Position numbers and translations under genes: made by a program. The notes beneath the pieces were generated by a model. That model did no database searches, had not been told where the DNA came from, and was given only the letters and a program-made list of their open reading frames with translations. 64,000 bases of DNA, from NCBI GenBank assembly GCA_028023455.1, contig JAQFVV010012476.1, positions 5,340,594 through 5,404,593 of the forward strand, in the 5' to 3' direction. This DNA comes from Epiperipatus broadwayi. Its lineage: Eukaryota > Onychophora > Udeonychophora > Euonychophora > Peripatidae. Below, piece after piece: positions 62,400 through 64,000 of this stretch (position 1 is the stretch's first letter; every line of letters begins with the position of its first letter).

Positions 62400-63410
62400 A
62401 TTAACTTGTATAGTCATATCAAAATTCACTTTTAATGTAATTTTTTTTGTCTTCCTACTTTCTGTTGTTGTTGTTCATGGTGTTGGGATAAATGGCCACT
62501 TCTGAAGATAGTTAGTTGATTCAAATACTAAAATAATTTGTTTTATCAATAGCATTGTTAGTCCAACATTGTTAATGTATCAGATGTTAGTAATTTGTTG
62601 CATTTCTGGAAATCTATTCCATAGAATTGTATTTTCATTTCTCACTGACCCTTGAAAGTGTTCCAAAAATTTTTCAGTTTAGATGTCATTAATCTGAATT
62701 CTCACTCTCTGCATACATATATAGCATTAGATTAATTTTTTGTCAAAGTATATATGAAGATTTGAAATCACATCTACTTCAGACCACATTTATCCATTCT
62801 TTAAGATCATTTCTTCTTCAAGACTCCTAGCTTTGCATTCTTTATTAATGTAATTGTTTCCCCTGTGATGACCTCCATTTTGTTTCTTTTTCCTTTTTTA
62901 CATAAACTCACCAACATAATTATTTTCCTACTCTTGTATCACTTGGAATCTTTGTTTCATTTTAGAAATCAGAGTCCCTATTTTATAACAATAATTCATT
63001 TTTAAATTCTTATCTATCAATTTTATTTAAGTTATTATTAATAAAAATCTGTTTCTTGAAAATATTTTTTAATGTGTGTGCACAAAGAAATAGCTAATAT
63101 CCCTTAGTTTCTACCCCAGAGAATTGTGATTTTTCCACAAGGTTTACTTTATTGTGGAATATAGTAATTAGCACTTTAACTGAATTCATTTCTGGATAGA
63201 AGTGTAAAAATTTTATTAGGGAACTGGGGACTCTATGAGTTTAGAATTTTTTCAGGTAATATGCCTATTATAATCAGATAAAATTTGATGTGCTGACCAT
63301 AAAACAAATATATGGCTTTATATAGCTTTATTCAATGTTGAAGAATTCTATTTAATTTGTTCATCATCAAAAAGTAGGTTACTTCTCTGCTGCTCATCAA
63401 ATTTAACTAC
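62400..63410. other. Intergenic, nothing certain
   Basis: The plus strand is pyrimidine-rich from about 62770 to 63060; the minus strand could be old LINE sequence leading into the RTE-like copy beyond, but I found no reliable motif. Confidence 0.3.
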
Positions 63411-63414
63411 TTTA

Positions 63415-64000
63415 GTCATTCTCCATCACCATTATTGTCAACCACTATCAACACACTGCAGAATAAAGGTCTCCTCAAGTTCAATCCATCTTCGCTGATC
63501 TCTAGCCTCTGTTCTCCATATCATCCCTGTACACTTTCTTATTTCACCTATCCATCTCACAAGTGGTCTCGTTCTAGGTCTTTTACAATCTCTTAGAATC
63601 CGGTTTCTGATTTCAATTTTTCATCTATTACCATTTCTTCTAGAAATATGTCCAGCCCATCTCCACTTCAGTCTTTTAATTCTTTTGACGATATCAGTAA
63701 CAGCTATTGTTACCCATACATTGCATTTTCGATCTCTTCTTGTTACTTCTAACATGCATCTCTCCATACTTCTTTGAGTGGTCTGGAGTCTCTGTATTGC
63801 TCTTCTATTAAATGTCCAAGTCTCAGATCCATAAATAAGAACTGATAAAACACATTTATTAAAAACCTTCCTTTTCAAACACATAGACATATTTCCTTTT
63901 AATATTACATTATTTCTATCAAAAGCCCTCCAACCAATTTTAATTATATAATTAATTTTATCTATTAAGTTTCCATCTGCAGTAATAATCTTATCAAGGT
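63415..64000 (-). mobile_element. RTE-like LINE, 3' end of ORF2, runs off the window
   Basis: The best preserved of the RTE-like copies. A frame of 89 codons (63621-63890) reads LKRKVFNKCVLSVLIYGSET, WTFNRRAIQRLQTTQRSMER, CMLEVTRRDRK and IKRLKWRWAGHISRRNGNR without a stop. Downstream (63420-63620) come RDCKRPRTRPLVRWIGEIRK and RRWIELEETFILQ after one or two stops. Upstream sequence to 64000 continues the family (matching 44640 onward), so the rest of the element lies beyond the window, where a longer frame may exist. Confidence 0.85.

Overview
This 64 kb window is AT-rich, gene-poor animal DNA. It has spliceosomal-type exon structure, an animal heparan sulfate sulfotransferase exon, long microsatellites, tRNA-derived SINEs, several LINE and Penelope-like remnants, and no operons or bacterial signals. 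It suggests an invertebrate with an AT-rich, repeat-loaded genome, such as a mollusc or another spiralian or arthropod. I cannot fix the species from sequence alone.

Only one host gene is recognised with confidence: the first coding exon of a heparan sulfate 3-O-sulfotransferase on the minus strand (2752-3419). It has a clear splice donor, and a CpG-bearing promoter-like stretch with CCAAT boxes lies just upstream (3440-3790). Its second coding exon is not visible and would lie beyond position 1. A second, weaker host candidate is a plus-strand terminal exon at 52115-52305 that would encode a single membrane-spanning segment. Patches at 36185-36850 and 58890-59071 look like possible promoters or first exons but are unproven.

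The rest is a layered repeat landscape. (1) Non-LTR elements: RTE-like 3' ends at 6665-7135, 16771-17120, 43805-44990 and 63415-64000, with small scraps at 45140 and 50235; a Tx1/L1-like ORF1-endonuclease 5' piece at 12343-13060 and a matching type of 3' piece at 20030-21240; another decayed LINE at 59640-60900. (2) Penelope-like elements with GIY-YIG domains at 27440-29240 and 42825-43130, and a probable third as a large palindrome at 22112-22762. (3) DNA transposons: a pogo/Tigger remnant at 9299-10123 and a 1.6 kb TA-flanked element at 39764-41397. (4) Foldback elements in several families (called A and B here, plus singletons). (5) Four or more tRNA-derived SINE families, one of them forming a tandem array at 30830-31975. 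(6) A roughly 400 bp tandem repeat at 38998-41505 and 61300-62392. (7) Long ATT, AAT, AGT, GATA and TA microsatellites.

The genes do not form a pathway here. The most informative signals are structural: the density of long inverted repeats, the Penelope elements ending in inverted copies of their own 3' end, an insertion whose empty site is preserved in a neighbouring repeat unit, and sequence modules shared between otherwise different repeat families. I did not find evidence of a new defence, metabolic or mobile system with intact coding capacity.
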